A stretch of 64,000 bases of DNA from Ascarosepion bandense (taxonomy: Eukaryota; Mollusca; Cephalopoda; Sepiida; Sepiidae): contig JBBBDQ010001279.1 in assembly GCA_037127315.1 (NCBI GenBank), forward strand, positions 1,362,501 to 1,426,500, written 5' to 3'. This document shows positions 10,553 through 19,243 of the stretch, in pieces. The notes beneath the pieces are model-generated. The model was not told the DNA's origin. It saw only the letters and a list, made by a program, of their open reading frames with translations, and ran no database searches. A program made the translations under genes and the position numbers. Each line of letters opens with the position of its first letter. The first letter of the stretch is position 1.

Positions 10553-11236
10553 ATATGTTATAATATCACTACAAAAGTAGGTATTTTGTTTCGATACTTC
10601 TTGTGTCTTGTCAAGTGATGAGGTTTATTTCAAGTTGAAGTGTTTTAAAAGGTTAAAAACAAGCAAAACCCCTTTAATCAGGGAGGCATTGTTGTATGTA
10701 CAATGTGGACCAATCAAAATAAAGCAACTTCTAATTTGGAGAATATGTGAGCAGACTTAAAAATAATTTGGGGGGGTATTAGTATTAATATTTGATTAAA
10801 TTGAGATCAGCATTATTAATTGACTATTAGATCGACTTTATTATTATTTTGAAACTAAAAAGAAATTCTAAGTTTATAAATTAGATTTAGAAAGTTATTC
10901 ATATATTAAACGAGGAAGAGAAAGAACACACACATAAATAAACGTACAAACATCCACACATGGAAAAATAGACGTGTATATACACATACACTGGCAAACA
11001 GACACATATAAATATTTATATTCATGTTATAATTTCTGAATAAATATTATAAGCTCTACTTTGTATTCAGTACTTTTTTTTTAAAGTGTTTCTTTGGATA
11101 CGGAATATTATTCCATCCATATGTACCCTATACTTGTGTGTGTATATATATATATATTCCTCCTGTTCTTTGGATTTTTTCTTATGTGTAAATATAAAAA
11201 TACTCAATAGTAGATACATTAATATATCTGTTGCCG
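10552..11236. other. Mostly unannotated, with one hammerhead-like relic
   Basis: The minus strand at 10570-10612 reads GACAC, AAGAA, GTATC, GAAAC in order, which looks like stem II and the GAAA of a hammerhead. The CUGAUGA box is corrupted to TTGACAA. The rest shows no recognisable element. Confidence 0.3.
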
Positions 11237-11305
11237 TCATTTTAAACGGCATATTGATATAAATATTTTGCCATCATTTTTAGCGGCACTGGCCCACTCA
11301 TATAT
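11237..11305 (+). repeat. Dispersed repeat F, copy 1
   Basis: The block ACGGCATATTGATATAAATA with CATTTTTAGCGGCA downstream recurs at 32008-32075 (+) and 36665-36740 (-). The class is unknown. Confidence 0.55.
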
Positions 11306-11314
11306 ATATATATA

Positions 11315-11455
11315 TTTTTTTTTAATCATTTCACCCCGAGCAAGGCAGAAACGCCACTGATGTGCAGGGGGTTACATAAATGTAGAAAGATTAGTTAGAA
11401 AAGAGTGAGGAGTACAAGCTAGTTAGAAAGGAACAATAGAAAGCTGAGTACGGAG
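11315..11455 (-). mobile_element. Jockey/CR1-like LINE 3' UTR (3' segment of a twin-primed insertion)
   Basis: Reading the minus strand, this is the end of the family 3' UTR. It runs from CAGCTTTCTATTGTTCC through CCCCCTGCACATCAGTGG to TGAAATGATTAAAAAAAA. It joins at 11455/11456 to an opposite-strand segment of the same element. Confidence 0.85.
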
Positions 11456-12077
11456 TACTGCTGCCATTTATGGTCAGGTGCCCCTGCCGTTCTCCTCAGT
11501 GTTCTTGACAAGCTCCAAAGGAGAGTCTGTAATGTGATAGGTACTGATCTGGCGACTCGTCTGCAGCCACTTTCCCATCGTCGAAATGTGGCCTCCCTCT
11601 GTCTCTTCTATAAATACTTTCATGGCTTCTGCTCGGATGAGCTTAAGTCACTGATGCCTCCTCAACAGGTGTTTACCCGTACAACCAGACTGGCAACTGG
11701 GTCCCACCCATTCACAGTCAGGTTAGCCAAACGCAGACGACAATTCTACTCCTGCAGCTTCCTCTCTCGCACTTCCCGCCTGTGGAACTCACTCCCGTAT
11801 TCTTGCTTTCCTGACGGCTACGACCTCCAGAAATTTAAAAGCAAAGTTAATACTCACCTACTAACCACTGGACTCTAGCTCTCTCCCCTCCCCTGTATAA
11901 TCTTCACGTCCCCTCCCCTGTATAATCTTCACTTCCCCTCCCCTGTATAATCTTCACGTCCCCTCCCCTGTATAATCTTCACGTCCCCTCCCCTGTATAA
12001 TCTTCACGTCCCCTCCCCTGTATAATCTTCACGTCCCCTCCCCTGTATAATCTTCACGTCCCCTCCCCTGTATGTCA
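11456..12077 (+). pseudogene. Jockey/CR1-like LINE ORF C-terminus (inverted 5' segment)
   Basis: The plus strand encodes the C-terminal end of the LINE ORF (ORF 11534-11878). Motifs are SHRRNVASLCLFYKYFHGF, TGSHPFTVRLAKRRR, SRTSRLWNSLPYSCFP and KVNTHLLTTGL then stop. It continues into the 5' part of the 3' UTR. Compared with the uninterrupted copy at 28762-29412, the order and strand match a 5' inversion made by twin priming, with ~45 bases lost at the junction. Confidence 0.85.
11884..12072 (+). repeat. 25-bp minisatellite inside the LINE 3' UTR
   Basis: About seven units of CCCCTCCCCTGTATAATC plus TTCACGT follow the stop codon directly. The sister LINE at 28945-28965 has only one unit, so the array expanded after insertion. 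Confidence 0.9.
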
Positions 12078-12782
12078 TAATATATAAAGGTCTCTTTGGG
12101 AACAAGCGTTCATTATTCTCTCTTTTTTTCCTTTCCGTCCTGTCCATGAGCCTCGGTGTTTTTATATCGCTGATATGACAATGCCCGTTAACGGGGATGG
12201 GAAAAGTTTGGGGAGATTAAAATGTTTCTACCAAGCCTTCACGTTACATCTTGGTCAGCCAAATGAAAGAAAAAAGCTCCCGCTAAATGGAACGGGACCG
12301 TATTCTTTAAAGAGATAATGAAAAAAGACAGGCTAACAGATAATCAATATTTGATTAACAGTCGTGATTCAATTTGTTGCAATATTTATTTGCGTCTCTC
12401 AGAGAACATTATTTGCTGCTCATCAAACATTAAGTATTGCCAAGCATGTTTATCAGAAATGCCATCAGCTTTTATCACGTATGCATTACTAGCAAGGCTA
12501 ACTGGCGTTGCCCGTGCATTATATCAAAGATGTGAGTAAGATATAAGATTTTATTGGGCATAAAGTGGAAGAATGCTTTTCTGTTTATTTTATTTTATTT
12601 ATTTATTTATTTTTGGTTAGTTTAATTACATATCAAATCCTTATGGGTAATTTAATACTGGAATTTTATTTTCTTGTAAACTTTGGTAATTTTTTTCCCA
12701 CAAAATGTGTTGCTGATCATGTTTTTCTAATGTATTTTTATATTTTCATTTTTTTTTTTTTGTTATCCAAGTTTGATTGATC
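12078..12782. other. Unannotated stretch
   Basis: No element was identified. A perfect 12-bp palindrome CCCGTTAACGGG lies near 12184. (TTTA)n-like low complexity lies at 12585-12615. Confidence 0.35.
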
Positions 12783-12925
12783 ACTATTTAGCCATAGCTG
12801 GGGCACTAACAGGTGTTGAGTCAGGGGCACCCGAGAACAACGGCAATTAAGATGGTTCGAAGCTCCTCAAAAACAAACGATCATGCTGCCGGATGTAGTT
12901 TCTCGTCATACCCAGGACGATTTCT
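12783..12925 (-). mobile_element. SINE C body
   Basis: The minus strand carries the body block that recurs at 13680-13790, 43990-44150 and partly 51335-51410. Landmarks are CCTGGGTATGAC near one end and CCCCAGCTATGGCTAAATAG at the other. Confidence 0.6.
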
Positions 12926-13047
12926 GTTTATTCCTTCCTACTCTCTTTTCTATACTTCCATCTCTAGGAGTTCCTGCAGTTTCCTCTCTGTTATTTTTAA
13001 TAATATTTTTTGACGTGTAAACTTTGTTTTGACAAGTATGCATATCT

Positions 13048-13051
<4 letters not shown>

Positions 13052-13096
<45 letters not shown>
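13052..13096. repeat. (CT)n microsatellite
   Basis: A pure CT dinucleotide tract. Confidence 0.95.
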
Positions 13097-13097
<1 letters not shown>

Positions 13098-13099
13098 GC

Positions 13100-13315
13100 A
13101 TCATTCACCAGTAATGAATGGAACACTCTTGGCTACTGGCGTTTGTATACATTGTGTATATAACACGCTAAAATCCGCCTTCCTCCACCATGCGCCGACA
13201 GCTTAGAGGTGAATCTCCGACTGATGTTAAATCGGGTTTCAATCCTGGCTGGAAGCAATCAGACGTCTAACCGTACTGATGAGCGAAAACAGGACTGTCT
13301 GCAGATGACTATATA
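13100..13315 (+). mobile_element. Hammerhead-bearing SINE B, copy 1
   Basis: This matches 23245-23455 along its length, including ATAACACGCTAAAATCCGCC and CGGGTTTCAATCCTGG (B-box-like). The terminal hammerhead is decayed: CCGTA, CTGATGAG and CTGTCTGC survive but stem II is deleted and the core is corrupted. It ends at a TA tract, as do its relatives. Confidence 0.65.
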
Positions 13316-13640
13316 TATAGGGTGGTGAAAAAGAAGTTATACAGTTGTTTAATGATTCTGTGGCAGTAAGGGACTACTTGACCAAACCTTCCCACGATCA
13401 GACGACATGACAGCATTACTAAATGGCCACGACGTTCGCTCGACTTAACACTAATGGACTTCTTGAGAGAAGGCTTAGTGAGGAAAAAGGTTTAGGAGAA
13501 AATTTCCTACACAGTAGACGAATTAAAAGAGTTCATCTTGGAAGTAATTATTGACATTGATGCGGATCGGAATTTGTGTCGTACCGTGTGTCACAGTGTT
13601 CTGGAAAGATTCGAGGAATGTTGCAAAGTTCAAGAGGAGG
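13316..13640 (+). pseudogene. Mariner-like transposase C-terminus, remnant
   Basis: Read across frameshifts, the plus strand gives WPRRSLDLTLMDF (the WPPRSPDLTPLDFF block holding the last catalytic D). DELKEFILEVI and FEECCKVQEE then follow in the ORF 13538-13732. No complete transposase or 3' TIR is present. A related piece is at 14195-14560. Confidence 0.6.
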
Positions 13641-13669
13641 ACATTATATATATATATATAAACTCACAC

Positions 13670-14190
13670 CCAACCCCATATATAGGGGTCCTGGGTATGA
13701 CCGTAAACTGCATCTGGCAGCAAGGTCTCTGATTGGTAGCACCTGTTAATATCCCAGCTATGGGCAAATAGTTTATCCCCAAACTTCGCTCAAAACACTA
13801 TGAAAGTATAAAAATAGACGTTTATAGAAATATAAACATAAAATAGACTTTTATAGAAAAATATACAATTTTGAAGGAAAAATCTTAACAACAATACATT
13901 TTTGAAGGAAAAAAATTATTACCATAACAGATTTTTGAAGGAAAAAATTATTGCCATAATACATTTTTGAAGAAAAAATTATTACCAGCAATACATTTTT
14001 CAATACAAAACTGGAAGACAGCTCCAGTTTTCTAAAATAAAATTTAAAAAATTAATCAAAATCTGACTAAATCAACCTTCTCACTAAAGCCAAACATTAA
14101 AAAAAATACTTTAAAACCCTATCTTTTTGGCATTAAATAACCCACAGAGATTGATATGCCGTTAAACAAAGCTCAAACTCAAACACATAT
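13670..14190 (+). mobile_element. Dispersed repeat G, copy 1 (includes a SINE C body)
   Basis: ~500 bp match 43980-44560. The left ~110 bases are a SINE C body (GGTCCTGGGTATGACC through CCCAGCTATGGGCAAATAG). The rest has ~30-bp internal modules (ACATTTTTGAAGGAAAAA with TTATTACCA) and ends CATTAAATAACCCACAGA then ATATGCCGTTAAACAA. No ORF survives. Confidence 0.7.
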
Positions 14191-14194
14191 ACAG

Positions 14195-14580
14195 GGTTTG
14201 CCAAAAGTATTAGTATTAGTGCCACAATTGATTAACAGACTTAATTTCACCGAATTGTTTTTTCACCAAGATGGGCATCTCCTCATTATGATTTGGCAGT
14301 AAGAGGGTTACTTTGATCAAACCTTCCTAAGACTTTAGATCGGACAACGTGGAAGCATTGAACCTAGCACTAATGAACGTCTTGAGCAGGAGACGTAGTA
14401 AAGAATAGCGTTCATTAGAAAAATCCTTGCACAGTAGACGAGTTCATCTTGGAAGCATTTACTGACACCTGCATATCAGAGTTTGTGTCGTCTGTGTGCC
14501 ACGGTGTTTTGCTGAAGTTCGATGAATATTGCAAGGTTGAACAAGGTTGAATATTTCAAGCACTGATGAGATTAACCAGC
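14195..14580 (+). pseudogene. Mariner-like remnant 2, internally degenerate
   Basis: This aligns with 13360-13640 (TTGGCAGTAAGAGGGTTACT, GACGAGTTCATCTTGGAAGC, TTCGATGAATATTGCAA). The left end CAGGGTTTGCCAAAAGT may be the TIR. Repeat G copy 1 lies between the two remnants. Confidence 0.5.
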
Positions 14581-14617
14581 GTTAAACAAATGAAATTGTA
14601 ATAAATAAATATAAATG
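14553..14617 (+). ncRNA. Possible hammerhead, weak
   Basis: CTGATGA at 14559 is followed by TTAAC/GTTAA (possible stem II), GAAA and ATTGTAAT (possible stem III). The part of stem I next to the core does not pair and the region is AT-rich. It may be chance. Confidence 0.25.
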
Positions 14618-14692
14618 TAAAAAAATGAAAAAAAAAAACGAATAACTACTACAAGAAAGTATTAATAAATATACACATTATCCTATGTCTAC

Positions 14693-14735
14693 AGCACGAC
14701 TCGGAGTTTCATGCACTATGCAGTCATCAGGAGCT
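14693..14735 (-). ncRNA. Hammerhead ribozyme (GUC cleavage site)
   Basis: On the minus strand all core parts occur in order: stem I 5' strand AGCUC, CUGAUGA (14724-14730), stem II UGCA-UAG-UGCA, GAAAC, loop UCCGA, GUC (14698-14700), then stem I 3' strand GUGCU. Stem I pairs C-G, C-G, G-C and A-U with one U-U mismatch. Stem III is the minimal two pairs. This is the PLE-type minimal hammerhead. Relatives are at 9165-9205 and 25856-25905. Confidence 0.75.
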
Positions 14736-14739
14736 TATT

Positions 14740-15884
14740 ATGAACTGACCATAGGATACGAAATCCTATATTCTTGCTGAAACACTAAAAGGTAGAAAGC
14801 GTATGCATAAAATCGGATTAAAATCACTGAAAACAAATTTTGGTACAAAATTAAAAAAAGAAAAAAAGATCCAGAATAAATATAATGATTCTGGTTGCCG
14901 ATTGGGCAAAAACAAATTGAACTTTCAATGACCCGTGTCTAAGGTTCAAAAAAATTAAGTTTGCGTTGGGAACCGACCACATAATTGTGTTGCTTATTTA
15001 TTCACGTTTTCAGTGGCAGACCAGCAATCATCAGTCAGTCAGAAAACAGAACCGGATACTAAGCAACAATAACAACAAAACACTCAAAAAAATTAACTAC
15101 GATAAAAGTAGTTTTTCTCTGATAATTTATTTCTGTTTTTTTTTTTCCAAAACATTCACATCCCACTTTCTCTTTCACCTTAAACAAATTGACTCTTCTT
15201 CCACAGCGAAAGAGAGGAATAAAGACTCGATATCTAGATGTTACTACTATTGTTCACACACATAGCGAAACACAAACTTATCTTAACTTCACAAATCACA
15301 TTTCGCTTAAACAAACGAACTCTTTAAACTTTGAAGGTATTTTACTACCCTACCAAATAGGAAAATGAATAAATATCAATTGTATGTTTATTGCGTATAT
15401 ATTAAATATATGATTATTGTTTCTATTTTTCTATAAAGCATTCCTTTTCGTGTTATTTCTCTTTAAATTTGTATTGTATTGTATTGTGGACAGAATGCTC
15501 GGCATTAAATTTTTCTTTTAATTCGGGTATTCTGCTCCCACATGACCGTTCCAGGATTTTAATTTTTGGTTCTTGTGATGTTCATGGTAGTTATACTTAA
15601 TAATACTGGGATGCTATTTTTATTTTTTTAAATTGTATAATTAAATTTGATTCGAATTAAAACTTAAACATGAAATTGGAAAGTAAAATATTAAAAGTTA
15701 AATTAATTCAAATTTAAATTAATAATGAGAATGTTTTGAGGGCAGAGTTTATACGCTTTGTGCTTCTAGGTCAAGAGGATGACTTGTTTTATTTTAAGGG
15801 AAAACAAAAAAAAATAATTATAAAAATTACGTAAAAAGCTCTCCATAGAAGAATTTGTGTTAATAATATCGCGTAATATGATAT
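14740..15884. other. Unannotated AT-rich stretch
   Basis: No repeat partner, TIR or protein family was recognised in this interval. The 99-aa ORF at 14966-15265 is low-complexity. Confidence 0.35.
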
Positions 15885-16055
15885 GCGCTAAAAAGACTGC
15901 CTTCTTCCACCGAACGCCCTGTGGCCCAGGGGTAAAGTCGATTCGACTCTACCCCTGGGCCAATTCGGTCGGGTTTCGAGCCTGGGTTATGTAGCAATCG
16001 GAGTCTAACCGTACTGATGAGCTGTGATACAGCGAAACAGATCTGTCTGCGGATG

Positions 16056-16060
<5 letters not shown>
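15885..16060 (+). mobile_element. Hammerhead-bearing tRNA-derived SINE B, best copy
   Basis: TGGCCCAGGGGTAAAGTCG at 15922-15940 is a tRNA-style A box. GGTCGGGTTTCGAGCCTGGG near 15967-15986 is a B-box-like element. About 25 bases further on lies a complete hammerhead (16009-16052). A (TA)n(TG)n tract follows. Copies are at 13100, 23245, 23790 (-) and 24196 (-). In this copy the A-box side forms a 39-nt near-perfect palindrome (15923-15961). Pol III would transcribe the ribozyme as the 3' part of the SINE RNA. Confidence 0.7.
16009..16052 (+). ncRNA. Hammerhead ribozyme, complete (SINE B)
   Basis: The parts are: stem I CCGUA with UGCGG (5 pairs, one G-U), CUGAUGA at 16014-16020, stem II GCUGU-GAU-ACAGC (5 perfect pairs), GAAA at 16034-16037, stem III ACAG/CUGU, and a canonical GUC ending at 16047, the predicted cleavage point. 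Every conserved core base is present. Confidence 0.88.
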
Positions 16061-16115
<55 letters not shown>

Positions 16116-16116
16116 A
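16061..16116. repeat. (TA)n(TG)n microsatellite
   Basis: A TA tract passing into TG, directly 3' of the SINE B hammerhead. Confidence 0.95.
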
Positions 16117-16129
16117 TGTAACTGGGCAG

Positions 16130-16346
16130 CACTCTCTCTTTTATAAATGTTTATTGTGAAATAGCATTGATTGGTGATGAGACGGGAGATTTTTATTATT
16201 TTAGTTATTGGTAGAGAGAGCTTTGTTTTTGTGCTTTCTGTTAGGCGATTTAGGCATTTTTCAAATGGGACGTCGGTGTAAAAGGATTTTATATCTCGGC
16301 TGGCCATGCATTTGTCGGTCATGTTAATTTCCTTTAGTTTTTTCAA
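16130..16346 (-). pseudogene. PLE reverse transcriptase fragment
   Basis: The minus-strand ORF contains MASRDIKSFYTDVPFEKCL, the PLE RT motif A (usually D-I/V-K-S-L-F/Y-T-N-V-P), then LSLPITKIIKI and TNQCYFT. The downstream active-site motifs are missing, replaced by the TG/TA tract. PLEs copy themselves by RT with a GIY-YIG endonuclease. This is a short dead fragment. Confidence 0.75.
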
Positions 16347-16374
16347 CTAAGTTGCCTGAATTCTTTATTTTATT

Positions 16375-16665
16375 TATTTATTTTTTAATCATATCACCCC
16401 AAGCAAGGCGGTAACGCCACTGATGTGCAGGGGGCTACATAAGAGTGAGAAGATTAGAAAAGAGAAAACCGGAAACCACATCCTAAACAGGAAACAAGGG
16501 ATGAGCCTCTTCACCTGTTCAATAGACGTGGGTGGAGTGTGAACCGGGCGATAGTTTAGTCTATCTACTCCAATTGAAAAAAAAAAACAGTGAGAAGATT
16601 AGAAAAGAGAAAAACCGGAAACCGCATCCTAAACAGGAAACAAAGGATAAGCCTCTTCACCTGTT
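16375..16665 (-). mobile_element. Jockey/CR1-like LINE 3' UTR fragment with internal duplication
   Basis: 16384-16440 carries the family 3' terminus (AATCATATCACCCCAAGC, GTGCAGGGGGCTACAT). A ~75-base block starting GTGAGAAGATTAGAAAAGAG occurs twice (16446-16520 and 16591-16665). No ORF remains. Confidence 0.75.
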
Positions 16666-16769
16666 CTTATATAAGATGTTATAGTTACAGTATCAAGTGG
16701 GGTCACTTATCACTTATATTTATTATAACTAATGAATATGCTCTTTTAACATTCAGTACTGTTGTATTG

Positions 16770-17105
16770 ATTTACATGCAAATGCCCTTAATCCGTCTCT
16801 TCCCTCCAGCTATGGGTTAAATAGATGGATTAAATGGATTCTATAATCTTGGGTAGCAACCAGTCTGCCATAGAAAGTAAAAGTAATCTGCTGCGAGAAT
16901 ATATTAAGCCCAGTCCGCCATGTCTCTTTCGAGACATAATCACCTAAGCGTGTATAACGTATGGCACTTAAGTGACTGACTGTTAATGATGGACGATGTG
17001 ATGTAATGGTTAACAGCTCGAAATGAGAAATCGGAGAGCCGAATTAGAATGCCAAACGGATTCATTCCATTCACTTACGCGCCAATACCCTTGGGTACCC
17101 ATCTC
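16770..17105 (+). mobile_element. SINE A, rearranged: body followed by head
   Basis: 16770-16983 is a SINE A body (ATCCGTCTCTTCCCTCCAGC through GGCACTTAAGTGACTGAC). It is followed at 16991-17105 by a SINE A head (GTGATGTAATGGTTAACAGC, AATCGGAGAGCC, CACTTACGCGCCAATACCC). The order is the reverse of a normal copy, so two truncated copies lie in tandem or an array was broken. Confidence 0.65.
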
Positions 17106-17332
17106 TCACTCAGCAGAAGAGACTGGGTATATATATTCATGCATATATATATATATTTAGTATATCGAGGCAGCAAGTAATTTTCTAAACATATGCTATT
17201 AAATATAAAAGACAATGAATGTCTATTATGTTTAATCATGAGCCGTTCTAAACGTCGTATTTTTGCTTTAATTTCAGTCGAAAATAAAGACAAAAATTCT
17301 CCAACATTTCGATAATTATTTATTGGTTTTCT

Positions 17333-17368
17333 TCTAAGCTTTCGGCTCACATGAGCCATCTTCAGAGA
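17333..17368 (-). ncRNA. Hammerhead-like motif downstream of a PLE ORF
   Basis: The minus strand reads UCU, CUGAAGA, U, GGCUCA-UG-UGAGCC (6 perfect stem II pairs), GAAA, GCUU, AGA. Stem II and the core are good except CUGAAGA for CUGAUGA; stem III is missing. It lies ~170 bases 3' of the PLE GIY-YIG end on the same strand, the expected place for a PLE terminal hammerhead. Confidence 0.5.
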
Positions 17369-17539
17369 GGTAGTTTAAACTGAAATATTATAAAATCCAC
17401 CATCACCGACGATTTTATTTTGTGTTGACATAAAACTCCGCTTGGCAACGGCAATAGTTACCAAAAATAATAAACGCAGTTCTTAAGTTTGCGATGCGGT
17501 TTTATGACGTCACACCGCGGGATAGCGCGAAATGACAAC

Positions 17540-17830
17540 AAAACCATGTAGTCAAATGCAATGTAATATGTTATTTCCTGTTTTAAAGTTGATTTTATTG
17601 AGTGTTGGTTGTTTTGATTTGATGTACATGGCCTCCAATATCTGCAGGTTCCTCTTACTGTGTGTATGAGTAAGGATCACCGTATTGTTGACCAAAATCT
17701 GTCTGATATTACCTACATGTTTATGTTTTTCAGAGAAATGTTGTTTAATAGTATTCTGATCAGAAAGATGACATGTAAGTCTAAGGGAGAGCGTGGTTGA
17801 AGTAAAACCAATATATGTACTAGGTTTTTG
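17540..17830 (-). pseudogene. PLE GIY-YIG endonuclease C-terminus
   Basis: The minus strand encodes STYIGFTSTTLSLRLTCHL, then IKQHFSEKH and LEAMYIKSKQPTLN. This is the PLE-type GIY-YIG module (Y-I-G, conserved R) and its C-terminal helix region, which nicks target DNA. The frame is intact for ~90 codons but has no upstream RT. A TGACGTCA palindrome (CRE-like) follows at 17505. Confidence 0.7.
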
Positions 17831-17857
17831 ATTACATAGTACATATATTGGTTTTAC
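17802..17857. repeat. 21-bp perfect inverted repeat in the PLE GIY-YIG region
   Basis: Arms at 17802-17822 and 17837-17857 (GTAAAACCAATATATG and its complement) are perfect, with a 14-base loop. The left arm encodes the YIGFT motif on the minus strand; the right arm is an inverted copy next to the TA array. Confidence 0.85.
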
Positions 17858-17860
17858 TAC

Positions 17861-17865
<5 letters not shown>

Positions 17866-17902
<37 letters not shown>

Positions 17903-17913
17903 TTCTAAATCAC

Positions 17914-17949
<36 letters not shown>

Positions 17950-18053
17950 TTCTAAATCACTACTATATATATATATTCTTCTAAATCAGTAATATATATA
18001 TATATATTCTTCTAAATCACTACTATATATATATATATATTCTTCTAAATCAC

Positions 18054-18089
<36 letters not shown>

Positions 18090-18203
18090 TTCTAAATCAC
18101 TACTATATATATATATATATATATATAGTTTCTTCTAAATCACTACTATATATATATATATTCTTCTAAATCACTATTATATATATATATTCTTCTAAAT
18201 CAC

Positions 18204-18241
<38 letters not shown>

Positions 18242-18247
18242 TTCTAA

Positions 18248-18289
<42 letters not shown>

Positions 18290-18438
18290 TTCTAAATCAC
18301 TACTATATATGTATATATATATATATTCTTCGAAATCACTACTATATATATATATATTCTTCTAAATCACTACTATATATATATATATATATATTCTTCT
18401 AAATCACTACTATATATATATATATTCTTCTAAATCAC

Positions 18439-18488
<50 letters not shown>

Positions 18489-18947
18489 TTCTAAATCACT
18501 ACTATATATATATATATATATATTCTTCTAAATCACTACTATATATATATATATATATTCTTCTAAATCACTAATATTTATTCTTCTAAATCACTATTAT
18601 ATATATATATATTCTTCTAAATCACTACTATATATATATATATATATTCTTCTAAATCACTACTATATATATATATATTCTTCTAAATCACTACTATATG
18701 TATATATATATATATATATTCTTCTAAATCACTACTATATATATATATATATATATATTCTTCTAAATCACTAATATATATTCTTCTAAATCACTCTTAT
18801 ATATATATATATATATATATATTCTTCTAAATCACTACTATATATATATATATATTATTTTAAATCATTTTAAATCACTACTATATATATATATATATAT
18901 ATTCTTCTAAATCACTACTATATATATATATATATATATTCTTCTAA

Positions 18948-18993
<46 letters not shown>

Positions 18994-19134
18994 TTCTAAA
19001 TCACTATTATATATATATATATTCTTCTAAATCACTACTATATATATATATATATATTCTTCTAAATCACTACTATATATATATATATTCTTCGAAATCA
19101 CTACTATATATATATATATATTCTTCTAAATCAC

Positions 19135-19176
<42 letters not shown>

Positions 19177-19182
19177 TTCTAA

Positions 19183-19228
<46 letters not shown>

Positions 19229-19243
19229 GTGATTTAGAAGAAT
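17866..19243. repeat. Array of (TA)n separated by an 18-bp spacer
   Basis: Roughly 40 copies (not exactly counted) of ATTCTTCTAAATCACTAC alternate with TA tracts of 8-50 bases. All point the same way except the last: 19226-19243 reads GTAGTGATTTAGAAGAAT, the exact inverse. The spacer is well conserved (rare TTCGAAATC variants), so the array is young or homogenised. Confidence 0.95.

Noticed and set aside
14966..15265. 99-aa ORF as a small gene
   Set aside because: The composition is low-complexity with no signal peptide or known family, in an AT-rich desert.
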